From CAZCBX01 sp964497185 (GTDB lineage Bacteria > Bdellovibrionota_G > JALEGL01 > JAGRMV01), in NCBI GenBank assembly GCA_964497185.1, contig CAZCBX010000007.1, forward strand, positions 1 to 64,000: a stretch of 64,000 nucleotides of DNA, written 5' to 3'. The translations under genes and the position numbers were made by a program. The notes below the pieces were generated by a model. The model was not told the origin of the DNA, did not search any database, and was given only the letters and a program-made list of their open reading frames with translations. Of this stretch, positions 53,249-62,961 are shown piece by piece. Position 1 is the first letter of the stretch. Each line of letters starts with the position of its first letter.

Positions 53249-53914
53249 ATGGATGTCAAAATAGAGTCTTCCTGGAAGCAAGCGCTGCAAGCAGAATTTG
53301 ACCAGCCCTATTTTCATGCGCTAACCGATTTTGTTCGAGCCGAATACCAAACCAAAACCTGCTTTCCCCCCGGCAAGCAAATCTTTGCCGCATTTGATCA
53401 CTGTCCCTTGCCCCAGCTCAGAGTGGTCTTGCTGGGCCAAGACCCGTACCATGGGCATGGGCAGGCGCAAGGTTTGTGTTTTTCGGTGCCCGATGGCGTG
53501 CCCCATCCACCTTCATTGATCAACATTTTTAAAGAACTTGAAACCGACCTGCAAAAACCCTATCCCAAAAGCGGCGATCTCACGGCCTGGGCCAAACAAG
53601 GCGTACTGCTGCTCAATGCCACATTAACTGTACGTGCCCATCAAGCAGGCAGCCATCAAGGCAAAGGATGGGAAACCTTCACCGATGCCGTGATCCAACG
53701 TGTATCCGATGTAAAAGACCACGTGGTATTTTTATTGTGGGGCGGCTTTGCCAAAAAAAAACAAACCCTCATCGACCGCAGCAAACACACCATTTTCACC
53801 TCAGGCCACCCTTCCCCCTTAAGCGCCAACCGAGGCTACTGGTTCGGCAACCGCCACTTCAGCCAAACCAACCAAACCCTCAAAAACAAAAACACACAAC
53901 CCATTCACTGGTAA
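53249..53914 (+). CDS. ung: Uracil-DNA glycosylase
   Basis: 221 residues, family 1 UDG that removes uracil from DNA. The catalytic water-activating motif GQDPYHG (about 63-69), the uracil pocket LLLNATLTV and the minor groove loop HPSPLS (about 187-192) are all present. Co-transcribed with tyrS. A composite repeat follows the stop. Confidence 0.96.
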   Translation: MDVKIESSWKQALQAEFDQPYFHALTDFVRAEYQTKTCFPPGKQIFAAFDHCPLPQLRVVLLGQDPYHGHGQAQGLCFSVPDGVPHPPSLINIFKELETDLQKPYPKSGDLTAWAKQGVLLLNATLTVRAHQAGSHQGKGWETFTDAVIQRVSDVKDHVVFLLWGGFAKKKQTLIDRSKHTIFTSGHPSPLSANRGYWFGNRHFSQTNQTLKNKNTQPIHW

Positions 53915-53946
53915 TTTTGGGGTTGGTTTTAAAGGGGGTGCGCGTT

Positions 53947-54017
53947 GCGCTTTTTGGGCCGCTGCTCACTAGTCCTCGCGCAGCTACCGGAGACGTTCGC
54001 ACCGGCCCAAAAAGCGC
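53947..54017 (-). repeat. Core hairpin A4
   Basis: Perfect 15-bp arms (GCGCTTTTTGGGCCG and complement) around the core in reverse orientation; core ends GAGGACTAGTGA. Confidence 0.85.
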
Positions 54018-54059
54018 CCGGAGTTCATTTAATACTGGGTTGGTTGTAAATGAATACAG

Positions 54060-54080
54060 ACAAACGCCTCTGGCGTTTGA
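54060..54080. repeat. Central hairpin CAAACGCC/GGCGTTTG, copy 3
   Basis: 8-bp stem with loop TCT, followed by ACCTTATTACTTC. Confidence 0.75.
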
Positions 54081-54123
54081 CCTTATTACTTCTCCACCCC
54101 TTCAACACACACTCGAAACATCA

Positions 54124-54193
54124 GCCCGTGGGGCTTTTGCATGAGCGTCTCCGCAGCGCAGCGAGGACTAGCGAATGCGAAAGCCCCACGGGC
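54124..54193 (+). repeat. Core hairpin A5
   Basis: 19-bp arms (GCCCGTGGGGCTTTTGCAT and its complement with one G-T pair) around a 32-base core. Compared with A3 the outer arm has changed on both sides together. Confidence 0.85.
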
Positions 54194-54229
54194 CCACGGT
54201 ACTATCCAATTCGACGATGTAAATTTTAC

Positions 54230-55921
54230 TCAATCAGACCAATGATCAATTTGCCGATACAAATAACCGCCAGCAAACAACACGCCGCCCAGTACAAACA
54301 AACATAAAATTCGCAGCGTCGGTGATGCAGAGGACACATCGAGCAACAAAACTTTTAAAATCGACAAAGCAAAAATAAACATCGATGAATAAGCCAAAGC
54401 TTTGTGTCGAATTTTTCGACTCCATATCAAAATGCTCAATGCAGACAAACCCCATAACAATGACACCATAAATCTGGCCGACACCTCAGGAACCCAAATG
54501 TTGATTTGATCGGCCAATCGAATCCAGGCCACCAAAAGCTGAATGTACCCTGCCATCAAAAGCACTTTCCAAATGGGCGAGGGATTAGTTTTGGACCCCT
54601 GTCCCTTGTCGACAAAGATGGCGCCACACCCTGCAAAATACATCAGCCCAATCAAGATCCAACCAAAGGTTGAGACTTTAGAAGCCATGGCAAAAAGCAC
54701 CATGCCATAACCTTGGATCACGGCCAGTCCCATGGGCAGCCATAGGGTTTTGTAGCGGGCAAGCCAGTACCGGAATCGATGCAGTGCCAGCACCGATAAA
54801 AACAAAGCCACCGAAAACCAAACCTGAATGCGATTGGACATTAAACTTAAATACAGCGCATGGTACAACGCCAAGCCCAAAAACCCCCACACCAGCTTTT
54901 TAACCTCATGGCCGGGTCGCTGCATGCCTCGTTGGGCGACCAGCACCAAACCCAACACGAGTGCCGCAAATGCGATCGCAATCCAGGGCGCTAGGTCGGG
55001 CGTGTATTGGAATAAAAAATAATACTGCACGCCATAGAAAAAAGTCAGCAACGGTGCAAATGCCCAAATGTCTTTGCCAATCGATGTTTGAAAGCGAAGC
55101 GAGTGTTTTGTGATGCCACCAGCGAACACAAAAAATTGCACAAATTGAAAGATACAAATGGTTAACAAGGAGCCATCTGGCATGGCTTTATCCACCAACG
55201 GCCAAGAAAACGAAAACAGTGCAGCATACGAAGCCAACAATAAAATAACTCGACTGCGCTGCCAGATGGACATCCACACAAACAGTACATCCCATACCAA
55301 AAAGAAAATCATCAAGCCCAAGGCGTCCACTTGGGTCTGTCGCAACAATAGCGGACATATATAGGCGCCCAACACCGATGCCAGCACAAAAACAAATTGC
55401 CGCAAGGAGGCATACAAATACAAAGACAACAACGCCACCACAGACACAAGCAAGGTTGTGGCCTCTGGCGAAATGAGCTGGTAAAAAAGTCGGGCGCCAA
55501 AAATCGCAACGTACAAAACGCTCACGCCCGTTGCAGGTAGAAGCGAAACAAAAGGCTGATCTTTGTCTTTGTACCAAAGCCCCACGACAATCAATGCAAT
55601 GCCCACCACGGCTGCCATACCGATTTGTCGCAACGGTGTAAGCCAACCGCTATCCATGGCCAGTTTCACCAAAAAGCTCGCCCCCAATACAAAACACAGC
55701 GCACCCACCCAGCCCAGCACGCTACCAGGAGACGCTGAGCCACCCGAAATGGAAGGTGATGGCGCTTTGTCATCGATCATCGATGTGGGTTGCTCGGTCG
55801 GTGGGGTGGGTGGTGGCGTCCATGAAGGCGCTGAGCCGTGGGTGCGCAACAACTGTTCCAGTTCGTCAACACGCTTTCGCATGCGTGACAGTTCTTGCAA
55901 TACATCCTTTTCTAAGCTCAT
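54230..55921 (-). CDS. DUF2339 polytopic membrane protein
   Basis: 563 residues: a short N-terminal coiled coil (LQELSRMRKRVDELEQLL), a Pro/Ser-rich linker, then about fourteen hydrophobic segments filling residues 65-560. SGWLTPLRQIGMAAVVGIAL and LYKDKDQPFVSLLPATGVSVLY-type motifs match DUF2339, a family of unknown function. GGAG precedes the ATG. Confidence 0.8.
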   Translation of the reverse strand: MSLEKDVLQELSRMRKRVDELEQLLRTHGSAPSWTPPPTPPTEQPTSMIDDKAPSPSISGGSASPGSVLGWVGALCFVLGASFLVKLAMDSGWLTPLRQIGMAAVVGIALIVVGLWYKDKDQPFVSLLPATGVSVLYVAIFGARLFYQLISPEATTLLVSVVALLSLYLYASLRQFVFVLASVLGAYICPLLLRQTQVDALGLMIFFLVWDVLFVWMSIWQRSRVILLLASYAALFSFSWPLVDKAMPDGSLLTICIFQFVQFFVFAGGITKHSLRFQTSIGKDIWAFAPLLTFFYGVQYYFLFQYTPDLAPWIAIAFAALVLGLVLVAQRGMQRPGHEVKKLVWGFLGLALYHALYLSLMSNRIQVWFSVALFLSVLALHRFRYWLARYKTLWLPMGLAVIQGYGMVLFAMASKVSTFGWILIGLMYFAGCGAIFVDKGQGSKTNPSPIWKVLLMAGYIQLLVAWIRLADQINIWVPEVSARFMVSLLWGLSALSILIWSRKIRHKALAYSSMFIFALSILKVLLLDVSSASPTLRILCLFVLGGVLFAGGYLYRQIDHWSD

Positions 55922-55968
55922 ATTTGCATCTCCGGTTGGTTTAGCATCAATCGTAACACCAACGTTAT

Positions 55969-56676
55969 CTAAGGCATAATTTCTTGGTTGTTCCAGTCAA
56001 AAATCTTGCCCGTGTCTTGCGGGCCTCGGGTTCGCATCACTTGGATCAATTGCGCTGCGCTAAACTCGGGTGTAAAAAGTTTGTCTTCCGGTACGTTGCT
56101 TTGAAATGGCTTTGACAGTTTGGTGTCCACCGTGCCAGGGTGCAAACCAAGCAAGGTGAGGTTTGGGTGGGTTCGCCGACATTCAATGGCCATGTTTTTA
56201 ATCAACATGTTGAGGGCTGCTTTGGATGCGCGATAGGCATGCCATCCACCCAAGCGGTTATCGGAAATGCTTCCCACACGCGCGGTCAAAGCGGCCAGCT
56301 TGGCGTGACTATTTCGGCCAAGGTGCGCCACCACATGTTGAAGCACCAAACTGGGCCCGATGGTATTGATGGCAAAAGCTTTGTGAAAATGCTCCGCCCG
56401 CATCATGCGGATGGCTTTTTCGGGCTGCGTTGTTTGATCATGCAAAAAGCCTGTGGCCACCACAACCGCATCCAACCGAGCGGGAAGCTGACTGACTGCA
56501 TGTTTGATGCTCTCTGGCTCGCATAAGTCGAGCATAAGGCACTGGCTGTCTTGATCCTGCATTGGCGCTTGTCGAGATAGCGCCCATACCTGCGCGCCTT
56601 GGGCGCGATACAGCTCAACTAGCGCCCGGCCAATACCTCCGGTGGCGCCGACAATGGCAATGTTTTGAACGGGCAT
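55969..56676 (-). CDS. Short-chain dehydrogenase/reductase
   Basis: 235 residues from the ATG at 56676 with GAAGG upstream; the frame is open to 56862 but the first 62 residues look non-coding and cross the divergent rluA start. The NAD(P) loop is GATGGIGRA near the N terminus, and the catalytic residues lie in the WHAYRASKAALN motif (YxxxK). Similar to csgA-like SDRs (LGLHPGTVDT). Substrate unknown. Confidence 0.82.
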   Translation of the reverse strand: MPVQNIAIVGATGGIGRALVELYRAQGAQVWALSRQAPMQDQDSQCLMLDLCEPESIKHAVSQLPARLDAVVVATGFLHDQTTQPEKAIRMMRAEHFHKAFAINTIGPSLVLQHVVAHLGRNSHAKLAALTARVGSISDNRLGGWHAYRASKAALNMLIKNMAIECRRTHPNLTLLGLHPGTVDTKLSKPFQSNVPEDKLFTPEFSAAQLIQVMRTRGPQDTGKIFDWNNQEIMP

Positions 56677-56735
56677 ACCTTCAAAGTTGTAACATGAAAC
56701 GGGTCCATCTGCTCCTAGAAATCTGTCGAGCAAGT

Positions 56736-56744
56736 TGGTATATA
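56736..56744 (+). promoter_or_regulatory. Extended -10 promoter for the pseudouridine synthase gene
   Basis: TGGTATATA (TGn plus TATATA) lies 13 bases before the ATG at 56758. Confidence 0.35.
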
Positions 56745-56757
56745 CCGGGGCAACATT

Positions 56758-57837
56758 ATGGCATTTATTTACCGACATCACACCCCCATTCGATGCTCCC
56801 TCTGGCTTACCGCAGAGCCCGATGATGGCGGCATGCGGCTGGATCAATTTATGCAAATGCACATTCCCAATGTTTCACGTCGCCACATCCAGCAAAACAT
56901 TTTTGACAAAACCATTGTTCGCACCAATCGCCCTGGCAAACTCAAAGCATCCACCACCATCCAGCCGGGCGATGTTTTATACATGGCCACACATCGAAAA
57001 GAATTTGCGCCGCTTTTATGGAATCACCAGCCCCTGCCTCAACCCGAAATATCCGACATCGTTTTCGAAACCGATCAATACATGGTCATCAACAAACCAC
57101 CTCACATGTCCACATATCCCACCGGACCGCATCTTTTCGACTGCGCGACGGTTCATTTGGAGGCCATGGGCAAAGGCACCATGCATCCTGTACACCGATT
57201 GGACCGTGAAACTTCCGGTCTTTTGGTGATGGCCAAATCTTCGTTGTATGCTCAAAAATTAACCCAGCTGTTTGAAAACCACCAAACACGCAAAACTTAT
57301 GCACTGATCGCCCATCGCCCTGCAAAAAACAGCGTGTTTCCTTGCAGTGTCCAGCAACGATTGGGCATGATCGAAGGCCACATCCCCAGACAGAAAATGC
57401 ACTGTTTTGCACCCGATCGTCCAGAAGGCAAACCCAGCCACACCGACTTTGTTCACGTTCACAGCCTGGCTGACCATGTGATTTTATTGGCCCAACCCAA
57501 AACAGGTCGTCAGCATCAAATTCGTGCGCATGCTGCTTACCTGGGTTATCCCTTATTGGGTGATAAAATGTACCAGCAAGACAAGAATATTTTTACCCGG
57601 TTTTCTACCCATACCCAAACTCAAGAAGATTACGACTATATGGGGCTTGCTCGTCATGCCCTTCATGCCTTTCACTTACAATTAGGGGGTGATCTGTCCA
57701 AAAGCTTTCAATGCGCCTTGGCCCAAGATATGCAAACTTGGCTGGAAGACCATCTGGATATTTCACAAGAAGAATTTTTAACAAAAATGAATCAAGCGCA
57801 ACAAACCTTGGCAGCCATGTCCCCCAGCGCGATTTAA
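56758..57837 (+). CDS. RluA-family pseudouridine synthase
   Basis: 359 residues: an S4-type RNA-binding domain (MRLDQFMQMHIPNVSRRHIQ) and a RluA catalytic domain with the active Asp in HRLDRETSG and the KTGRQHQIRAHAAYLG motif. It converts uridine to pseudouridine in rRNA or tRNA; which site cannot be told. It ends overlapping the convergent next gene by 4 bases. Confidence 0.88.
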   Translation: MAFIYRHHTPIRCSLWLTAEPDDGGMRLDQFMQMHIPNVSRRHIQQNIFDKTIVRTNRPGKLKASTTIQPGDVLYMATHRKEFAPLLWNHQPLPQPEISDIVFETDQYMVINKPPHMSTYPTGPHLFDCATVHLEAMGKGTMHPVHRLDRETSGLLVMAKSSLYAQKLTQLFENHQTRKTYALIAHRPAKNSVFPCSVQQRLGMIEGHIPRQKMHCFAPDRPEGKPSHTDFVHVHSLADHVILLAQPKTGRQHQIRAHAAYLGYPLLGDKMYQQDKNIFTRFSTHTQTQEDYDYMGLARHALHAFHLQLGGDLSKSFQCALAQDMQTWLEDHLDISQEEFLTKMNQAQQTLAAMSPSAI

Positions 57838-58361
57838 GTTAGAGGCTTTCTTTTTTTGGTTTGTTGCGCCAGGCAAGTTTGCTGAAATTGCGTTAACTCT
57901 GCCACCATGGCGTGCCAAACTTCGGTGTTATGCTCCATCGCAAACAAATCAGAAATTTTTAAAATATTAATGGGGCAAACCGCGATCAATGCTTTTAACT
58001 TTTCAAGGGCTTGAAGACCGTACGTGTCAACCAAATGCATTGCGAACGTCGTGGGCGTCACCACAAACACAGCCTCATCATTCCAGCAGCGCTTAAGCTC
58101 GATCAATGGACTCACACCCAAGGAGGATGTACCGCAAAAAATTACTTGCTGATCGGTTTCAAGGTGGGCCAAAATTTTACCCGTTAAAACCCGATGACCA
58201 TGTTGCTGTAAAAAATTTGAAACATAGCTGCGCTGTGCAGGATGCAGCATATCCACATCGCCTCGGTCGTACACCTCATCATCAAATACCGCAATGAGCC
58301 GATCCTCGTCATTGGCAAAAAGATATTCATTTTTTTTGAAAAGCTCTTGGTAAAATTTCAC
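57834..58361 (-). CDS. Conserved hypothetical protein
   Basis: 175 residues from GTG 58361, overlapping the upstream flavin reductase gene (GTGA). No signal peptide or membrane helix. It contains FDDEVYDRGDVDML and VFVVTPTTFAMHLVDTYG, mixed alpha/beta. No family recognised; coupling suggests a role linked to the reductase. Confidence 0.5.
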   Translation of the reverse strand: MKFYQELFKKNEYLFANDEDRLIAVFDDEVYDRGDVDMLHPAQRSYVSNFLQQHGHRVLTGKILAHLETDQQVIFCGTSSLGVSPLIELKRCWNDEAVFVVTPTTFAMHLVDTYGLQALEKLKALIAVCPINILKISDLFAMEHNTEVWHAMVAELTQFQQTCLAQQTKKRKPLT

Positions 58362-58993
58362 GCGTTTGCTTTTTCCTCATTGCTTAATTGAACCCGATCA
58401 TGTTGAGCCACCCATGACAAGCGGTAATAATGGTTTAACCCGCCAATGGCCACCGTTTGACTCTGGTTTAAATTTAACGTGCCGTCTTCTTGGAGCAAGC
58501 CAGACTCGATATGAATATCGGTTAGCTCCCCCACCACAAGCACCGTTTCATTGCTTGCAATGTGGAGGGCCTCACGAAATTCAAGGCCCAGTTGAACGCG
58601 CGCTTCTTTTACATAAGGGGCAGGAAAATCGGATCGGTAAATGGGCTCAAGACCGGTGGCTTCAAATTCGGAAACATTTTTTGGGTATTTTCCGCTGGTT
58701 TGATGGGCTTGACCAATCATATCTGCATGGACATGATTGAATGTATAATATCCTGTGGACATGATGTTTTGATACGTATGCCGAGGCGCATGTTTAACCG
58801 GTCGCGTAATAAAACCAAACAAGGCGGGAAAGCTGCCCAAATGAATCACTGAACTAAAAATCGCCACATTGGTTTGTTTGTTTTCGTCTTGCGTGCCAAT
58901 CAATGTTGCGCTTTTTGCGCCGCTTAAACTATTGATCAGTCGAATCCACTGATGCCGATCTCCCACTTTCTTTTCAAATTTGTCCCGTTTCAT
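58358..58993 (-). CDS. Flavin reductase-like FMN-binding protein
   Basis: 211 residues with the split-barrel flavin reductase fold: SATLIGTQDENKQTNVAIFS, PALFGFITRP and TGYYTFNHV fit the FMN-binding core. Likely reduces or binds FMN in the cytoplasm; the partner is unknown. 15 bp downstream of pepN on the same strand. Confidence 0.75.
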   Translation of the reverse strand: MKRDKFEKKVGDRHQWIRLINSLSGAKSATLIGTQDENKQTNVAIFSSVIHLGSFPALFGFITRPVKHAPRHTYQNIMSTGYYTFNHVHADMIGQAHQTSGKYPKNVSEFEATGLEPIYRSDFPAPYVKEARVQLGLEFREALHIASNETVLVVGELTDIHIESGLLQEDGTLNLNQSQTVAIGGLNHYYRLSWVAQHDRVQLSNEEKANA

Positions 58994-59008
58994 GCCTGCA
59001 CCTTCCAG

Positions 59009-61591
59009 TCAGCGTTCAGTCGACAATGCGTCCACATAACTTTGCACCACCTCTTTTAAGTTACTGGATAAGTTGGGTCGTGCCAGTAGGGTCTCAAGCG
59101 CTTGCAACACGAGATGTTGGCGGGCCGGATCGAGCTTTTGAACAATGCCAAATGTTTTGGCCAGTCCGGAAGCAACTTGGGGATTGTACGCATCAATGGC
59201 CTGAATTTTTTCGGCCATGTACGCATACCCCTGCCCGGACGCATCATGAAAAGCAGGTAAGTTTTGGGTAAAAGCACCATACAGCGAGCGCAGCTTGTTG
59301 GGATTGGTGGCGTCAAATACAGGCTTGCTGGCCAAATCATCCATGGTTTGTGGAATATCCTTCATGGATGTTTGGGTTTGAATGGCGAGCCATTTATTCA
59401 TCACCAATGAATTTTCTTGGTACTGCTCATAAAAATCTTGATTGACCGCTTCTGCGTATTTGGTTTCTTGCCAGACCAGCTCACACAAGGCGCTTTTTTG
59501 GTCGGTCATGTTGTTGGCTTGTGTGTATTGCTCGTAGGCCCAATCGATGGCTTCAGGCTTTTGGGTTGCCACAAGATAGGAAAGCACTTGATTTTTGAGT
59601 GCGCGGCGACCCATGGCTTGGGCAGTAAGCGTATATGTGTCTTGCTGTAGTGATGCATACAATTTTCCAAGTCCGTCATAGGCACGCTCTGCAAGCATTT
59701 TTCGATAGGTTTTGCGGGCACGACAAACGCCCTCTACATCGTATTGCGACAGCACATTATTTAAATCGTGTTCGGAAGGCAGCTTGATCAGCTGGGCGGT
59801 CAGTGCATGTTCTTGATGATCTTGTTCCATCAATGCCACAAATGCTTCCATTACCCCCTTGGGCACAGGCTTTTGATTCATAAGACCAAAAATTGCCTCT
59901 TTGTGCAGTCGTTGAGCAGCCATGTGTCGATTGATCGGGTCGGTGTCAAACTGCATCAGCACAATGCAGTCACTCACACTTAAATCATGCTCCATCATCA
60001 CCGGTGCTGTAAAATTCCGATTAATGGATAAAATGGGCGGTTGATCAATGGAAGAAAATACAAACGTTTGGGTTTGCTGATCCAAACGAACCAATGAGTC
60101 CGGCAATAGCACTTGGCCATCCTTCGAAAAAAGCGCAAGTCGAAGTGGAATATCCAGCACCACATCATTGATGGATTTTTCATTGCCCTCAGGCAAAGAC
60201 TGCGTAAGACAAAGCGTGTACCTTTGCAAGGCTGCATCATAATTTTCTTTTACCTGAATATGCGGCGTGCCACATTGAGAATACCAATGTCGAAATTGTG
60301 TTAAGTCAATGTTCGATGCGTCTTGCATGGCGGATACAAAATCTTCCGTGGTGACAGCTTGCCCATCATGGCGCTCAAAATAAAGCCGCATGCCTTTCAT
60401 AAATTGATCTTCACCCAGTATGCTATGGATCATGCGAATGACTTCGGCGCCTTTCTGGTAAACGGTGGCCGTATAAAAGTTGTTAATTTCTTGATAAGAC
60501 AATGGACGGATGGGATGACGCAAGGCCGATGCATCTTCTGGAAATTGTCGACTGCGCAAACCCATCACGTCTGAAATGCGTTTGACCGATCGAGCGCCCA
60601 TATCGGAGGAAAATTCCTGGTCCCGAAAAACAGTCAGACCCTCTTTCAGTGTGAGCTGAAACCAATCCCGACAAGTGACGCGGTTGCCTGTCCAGTTGTG
60701 AAAATATTCGTGGCCAATGACCCCTTGAATGTTCTGAAAATCAACGTCTTCGGCCGTGTCTTGATCCGCCAAGGTGTACACCGAGTTAAAAATATTTAAG
60801 CCCTTGTTTTCCATGGCTCCCATATTGAAAGAATCCACTGCCACAATCATGTAAATATTTAAATCGTATTCCAACCCAAAGCGCGTTTCGTCCCAAGCCA
60901 TGGCTTTTTTTAAACTGGCCATGGCGTGTTTGGCTTTGCTTTGGTTGCCGTGGTCCACATAAATTTCCAACTGGACCTCTTTGCCCGAAACCGTTTGGTA
61001 CTGATCTTCTATTTTTGCCAAATCTCCAGCCACCATGGCAAAAAGGTAGGATGGTTTTTTAAAAGGGTCCTCCCAGGTCACATAATGACGACCATCATCC
61101 AATGCCCCTTGATCAACCGCATTGCCGTTGGATAAAAGATAAGGATACGTTTTGGCATCGGCAACCATCTTGGTTGTAAAAGTGGCCATGTTGTCCGGCC
61201 GATCGATAAAGTAAGTAATTTTTCGAAAACCTTCCGCTTCACATTGCGTGCAAAGGATAGACCCCGATGGGTAAAAGCCTTCCCCAGATAAATTGCGCTT
61301 AGGCACGAGCGTATTGCAAATGGTGAGTTCAAACGCATCCAACGCCACATCAATGGCAAGGCCTTGATCGGTTAAGCGGTAGTCCTGGGTGGGGGTGCCA
61401 TTGATCGCTACCGAAACCAGCTCAATGTCACGGCCATCCAGCCACAGCGTGGAAGCCGATCCTTGGTGGACCACATCCATGACGGAGGTCACCCGCGTAA
61501 GCGAAGGATCAATTTCTACCGTTAAATCCACATGGTCGATGCGATAGGCAGGGGGTTGGTAATCTTTGAGGCGCACGGTTTTTTTACTCAT
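59009..61591 (-). CDS. pepN: Aminopeptidase N (M1 family)
   Basis: 860 residues, close to E. coli PepN. The substrate anchor GAMENKGLNIFN and the zinc site HEYFHNW followed by the distant Glu in LKEGLTVFRDQEF are visible (HExxH at about 291). No signal peptide, so it is cytoplasmic and degrades peptides. First gene of a probable operon with the flavin reductase and the hypothetical protein. Confidence 0.95.
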   Translation of the reverse strand: MSKKTVRLKDYQPPAYRIDHVDLTVEIDPSLTRVTSVMDVVHQGSASTLWLDGRDIELVSVAINGTPTQDYRLTDQGLAIDVALDAFELTICNTLVPKRNLSGEGFYPSGSILCTQCEAEGFRKITYFIDRPDNMATFTTKMVADAKTYPYLLSNGNAVDQGALDDGRHYVTWEDPFKKPSYLFAMVAGDLAKIEDQYQTVSGKEVQLEIYVDHGNQSKAKHAMASLKKAMAWDETRFGLEYDLNIYMIVAVDSFNMGAMENKGLNIFNSVYTLADQDTAEDVDFQNIQGVIGHEYFHNWTGNRVTCRDWFQLTLKEGLTVFRDQEFSSDMGARSVKRISDVMGLRSRQFPEDASALRHPIRPLSYQEINNFYTATVYQKGAEVIRMIHSILGEDQFMKGMRLYFERHDGQAVTTEDFVSAMQDASNIDLTQFRHWYSQCGTPHIQVKENYDAALQRYTLCLTQSLPEGNEKSINDVVLDIPLRLALFSKDGQVLLPDSLVRLDQQTQTFVFSSIDQPPILSINRNFTAPVMMEHDLSVSDCIVLMQFDTDPINRHMAAQRLHKEAIFGLMNQKPVPKGVMEAFVALMEQDHQEHALTAQLIKLPSEHDLNNVLSQYDVEGVCRARKTYRKMLAERAYDGLGKLYASLQQDTYTLTAQAMGRRALKNQVLSYLVATQKPEAIDWAYEQYTQANNMTDQKSALCELVWQETKYAEAVNQDFYEQYQENSLVMNKWLAIQTQTSMKDIPQTMDDLASKPVFDATNPNKLRSLYGAFTQNLPAFHDASGQGYAYMAEKIQAIDAYNPQVASGLAKTFGIVQKLDPARQHLVLQALETLLARPNLSSNLKEVVQSYVDALSTER

Positions 61592-61649
61592 GTCGCCAAC
61601 ATAGTGAAATCAACCGGTCATGACAACTGACGAATGAAAAAAAGTGCCC

Positions 61650-62192
61650 CTAGTCCAAGCGATAGGCTTTGGCATCGGCGACGTAATGTTGGGCTGAAGT
61701 CTGAATGTATTGAATTTCTTCATCGCTGAGCTTTCGAAAAAATGAAGCCGGATTGCCCGCCCAGATTTCTCCGGATGCGATGGTTTTTCGATACGGAACC
61801 ATGGCACCCGCTGCGACCATGGCATGCGTTTGCACCACCGTGGCGTCCATGACTGTGGCGCCCATGCCCACAAAAGATTTGTGCTCCAATCGACAAGCGT
61901 GAATCACCGCGCCATGACCGATGGTCACATCATCCCCGATCCAGGTTGACCCATCACCATCTTGCGCAAATTCAGGACGTGTCACATGCACCACGGTGCC
62001 ATCTTGAATGTTGGTGCGCGCACCAATGTCGATGGTATTGATGTCGCCACGCAAAACAACGCCTGGCCAGATGCTACTTTGAGGCCCAATGCGCACGCGT
62101 CCGATGACCACCGCGCCAGGCATGATCACTGCCGTTGGATCAATGTCCGGCGTATGGTCTTGAAAAGCAAGAATGGTCGGTTTGGCGTTCAT
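61650..62192 (-). CDS. Gamma-class carbonic anhydrase family protein
   Basis: 180 residues forming a left-handed beta helix with hexapeptide repeats (IGRVRIGPQSSIWPGVVLRG). The three zinc His positions are seen as TVVHVT, IGHGAVIHAC. YrdA/CaiE-like proteins of this family may be carbonic anhydrases or acyl-carnitine related; activity is unproven. Confidence 0.85.
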   Translation of the reverse strand: MNAKPTILAFQDHTPDIDPTAVIMPGAVVIGRVRIGPQSSIWPGVVLRGDINTIDIGARTNIQDGTVVHVTRPEFAQDGDGSTWIGDDVTIGHGAVIHACRLEHKSFVGMGATVMDATVVQTHAMVAAGAMVPYRKTIASGEIWAGNPASFFRKLSDEEIQYIQTSAQHYVADAKAYRLD

Positions 62193-62246
62193 CTATTTTA
62201 GTGTAACAAAGAAAGAAAAAAACGAAAGCTGGCTACAATATTCATT

Positions 62247-62888
62247 TTAGGAAGATGGGACTGCTTGACAGCGCCAAATATGCGACACGGTTAATTCATA
62301 CATGTCGTCTTTTTTATCTCGCGGCAGTCCGCAAATCACTTCTGCTCGCATTGTATAAGTCTTGTTTTCAGGCTCGACTTGGTAAGAAAATTGCGGACTG
62401 CAATCGCCGGGGCAATCTTCATACATTTTCTTGCCCTCTTTGCCTTTGCCTTGCGAAAAATCGGTCATCCAAGCCTGCAATGCTTCCACCGAAGAAAAAG
62501 GTTCAGGCTGATAAACCAGCGGGGTTTGCTGGGTTTTTTCCAAATGCGGTTGACAAGCTTGACGCTTTTTTGAATCTTCCACAAAAACCAGTGGCGTAGA
62601 AATCAGACCCACCAACGGTTGCACGCTGCAATCAGAGGAACATGCGACCTTCTCGGGCGTTTGCGCGGGTGGAAAAGAGGACAAGCCTTGCGCCAAAAGC
62701 TCTTTGGACAAATGTTTGATCGACGAATCTTTGTTTTGCAAATTGGCCCATACGCTGGCCGTGGCTTTTTGTGTGGCCAGCTGCTTGGTGGCCACCACCC
62801 CTTTGCACTCGGCATAAGCCTTATCGGCCCCCATCCATGCAAGCGCAGACATCCCAAAAAAACAAATCATGGCAACTTTAGACTTCAT
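62247..62888 (-). CDS. Exported protein of unknown function
   Basis: 213 residues with signal peptide (MKSKVAMICFFGMSALAWMG, cut near KAYA). The mature part has eight Cys residues (ECKG, ACSSDCS, QACQ, EDCPGDCS, EVICG, WRCQ), suggesting several disulfides. No family recognised. Confidence 0.55.
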   Translation of the reverse strand: MKSKVAMICFFGMSALAWMGADKAYAECKGVVATKQLATQKATASVWANLQNKDSSIKHLSKELLAQGLSSFPPAQTPEKVACSSDCSVQPLVGLISTPLVFVEDSKKRQACQPHLEKTQQTPLVYQPEPFSSVEALQAWMTDFSQGKGKEGKKMYEDCPGDCSPQFSYQVEPENKTYTMRAEVICGLPRDKKDDMYELTVSHIWRCQAVPSS

Positions 62889-62961
62889 ATCGCCGTTTAT
62901 ATCACGGTTTTACGCATGAAGCGCTATAACTTTGGACAGGTGTTAGGCAGACCCTAGACGT

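Larger units (their letters stand above)
53947..54193 (+). repeat. Composite palindromic element, copy 3
   Basis: Same order as copy 2: core hairpin A4 (inverted), spacer with AGTTCATTTAA, central CAAACGCC hairpin, CCTTATTACTTC, spacer, core hairpin A5 (direct), end motif GGGCCCACGG. It fills the gap between ung and the DUF2339 gene, which converge on it. Confidence 0.8.

Noticed and set aside
53947..54017. Intrinsic terminator after ung
   Set aside because: The stem is strong but has a 41-base core as loop and no T run, unlike a standard terminator.
53668..54307. Open frames 53668-54144 and 54050-54307
   Set aside because: They overlap ung in another frame and continue through the composite repeat; no ribosome binding site or family.
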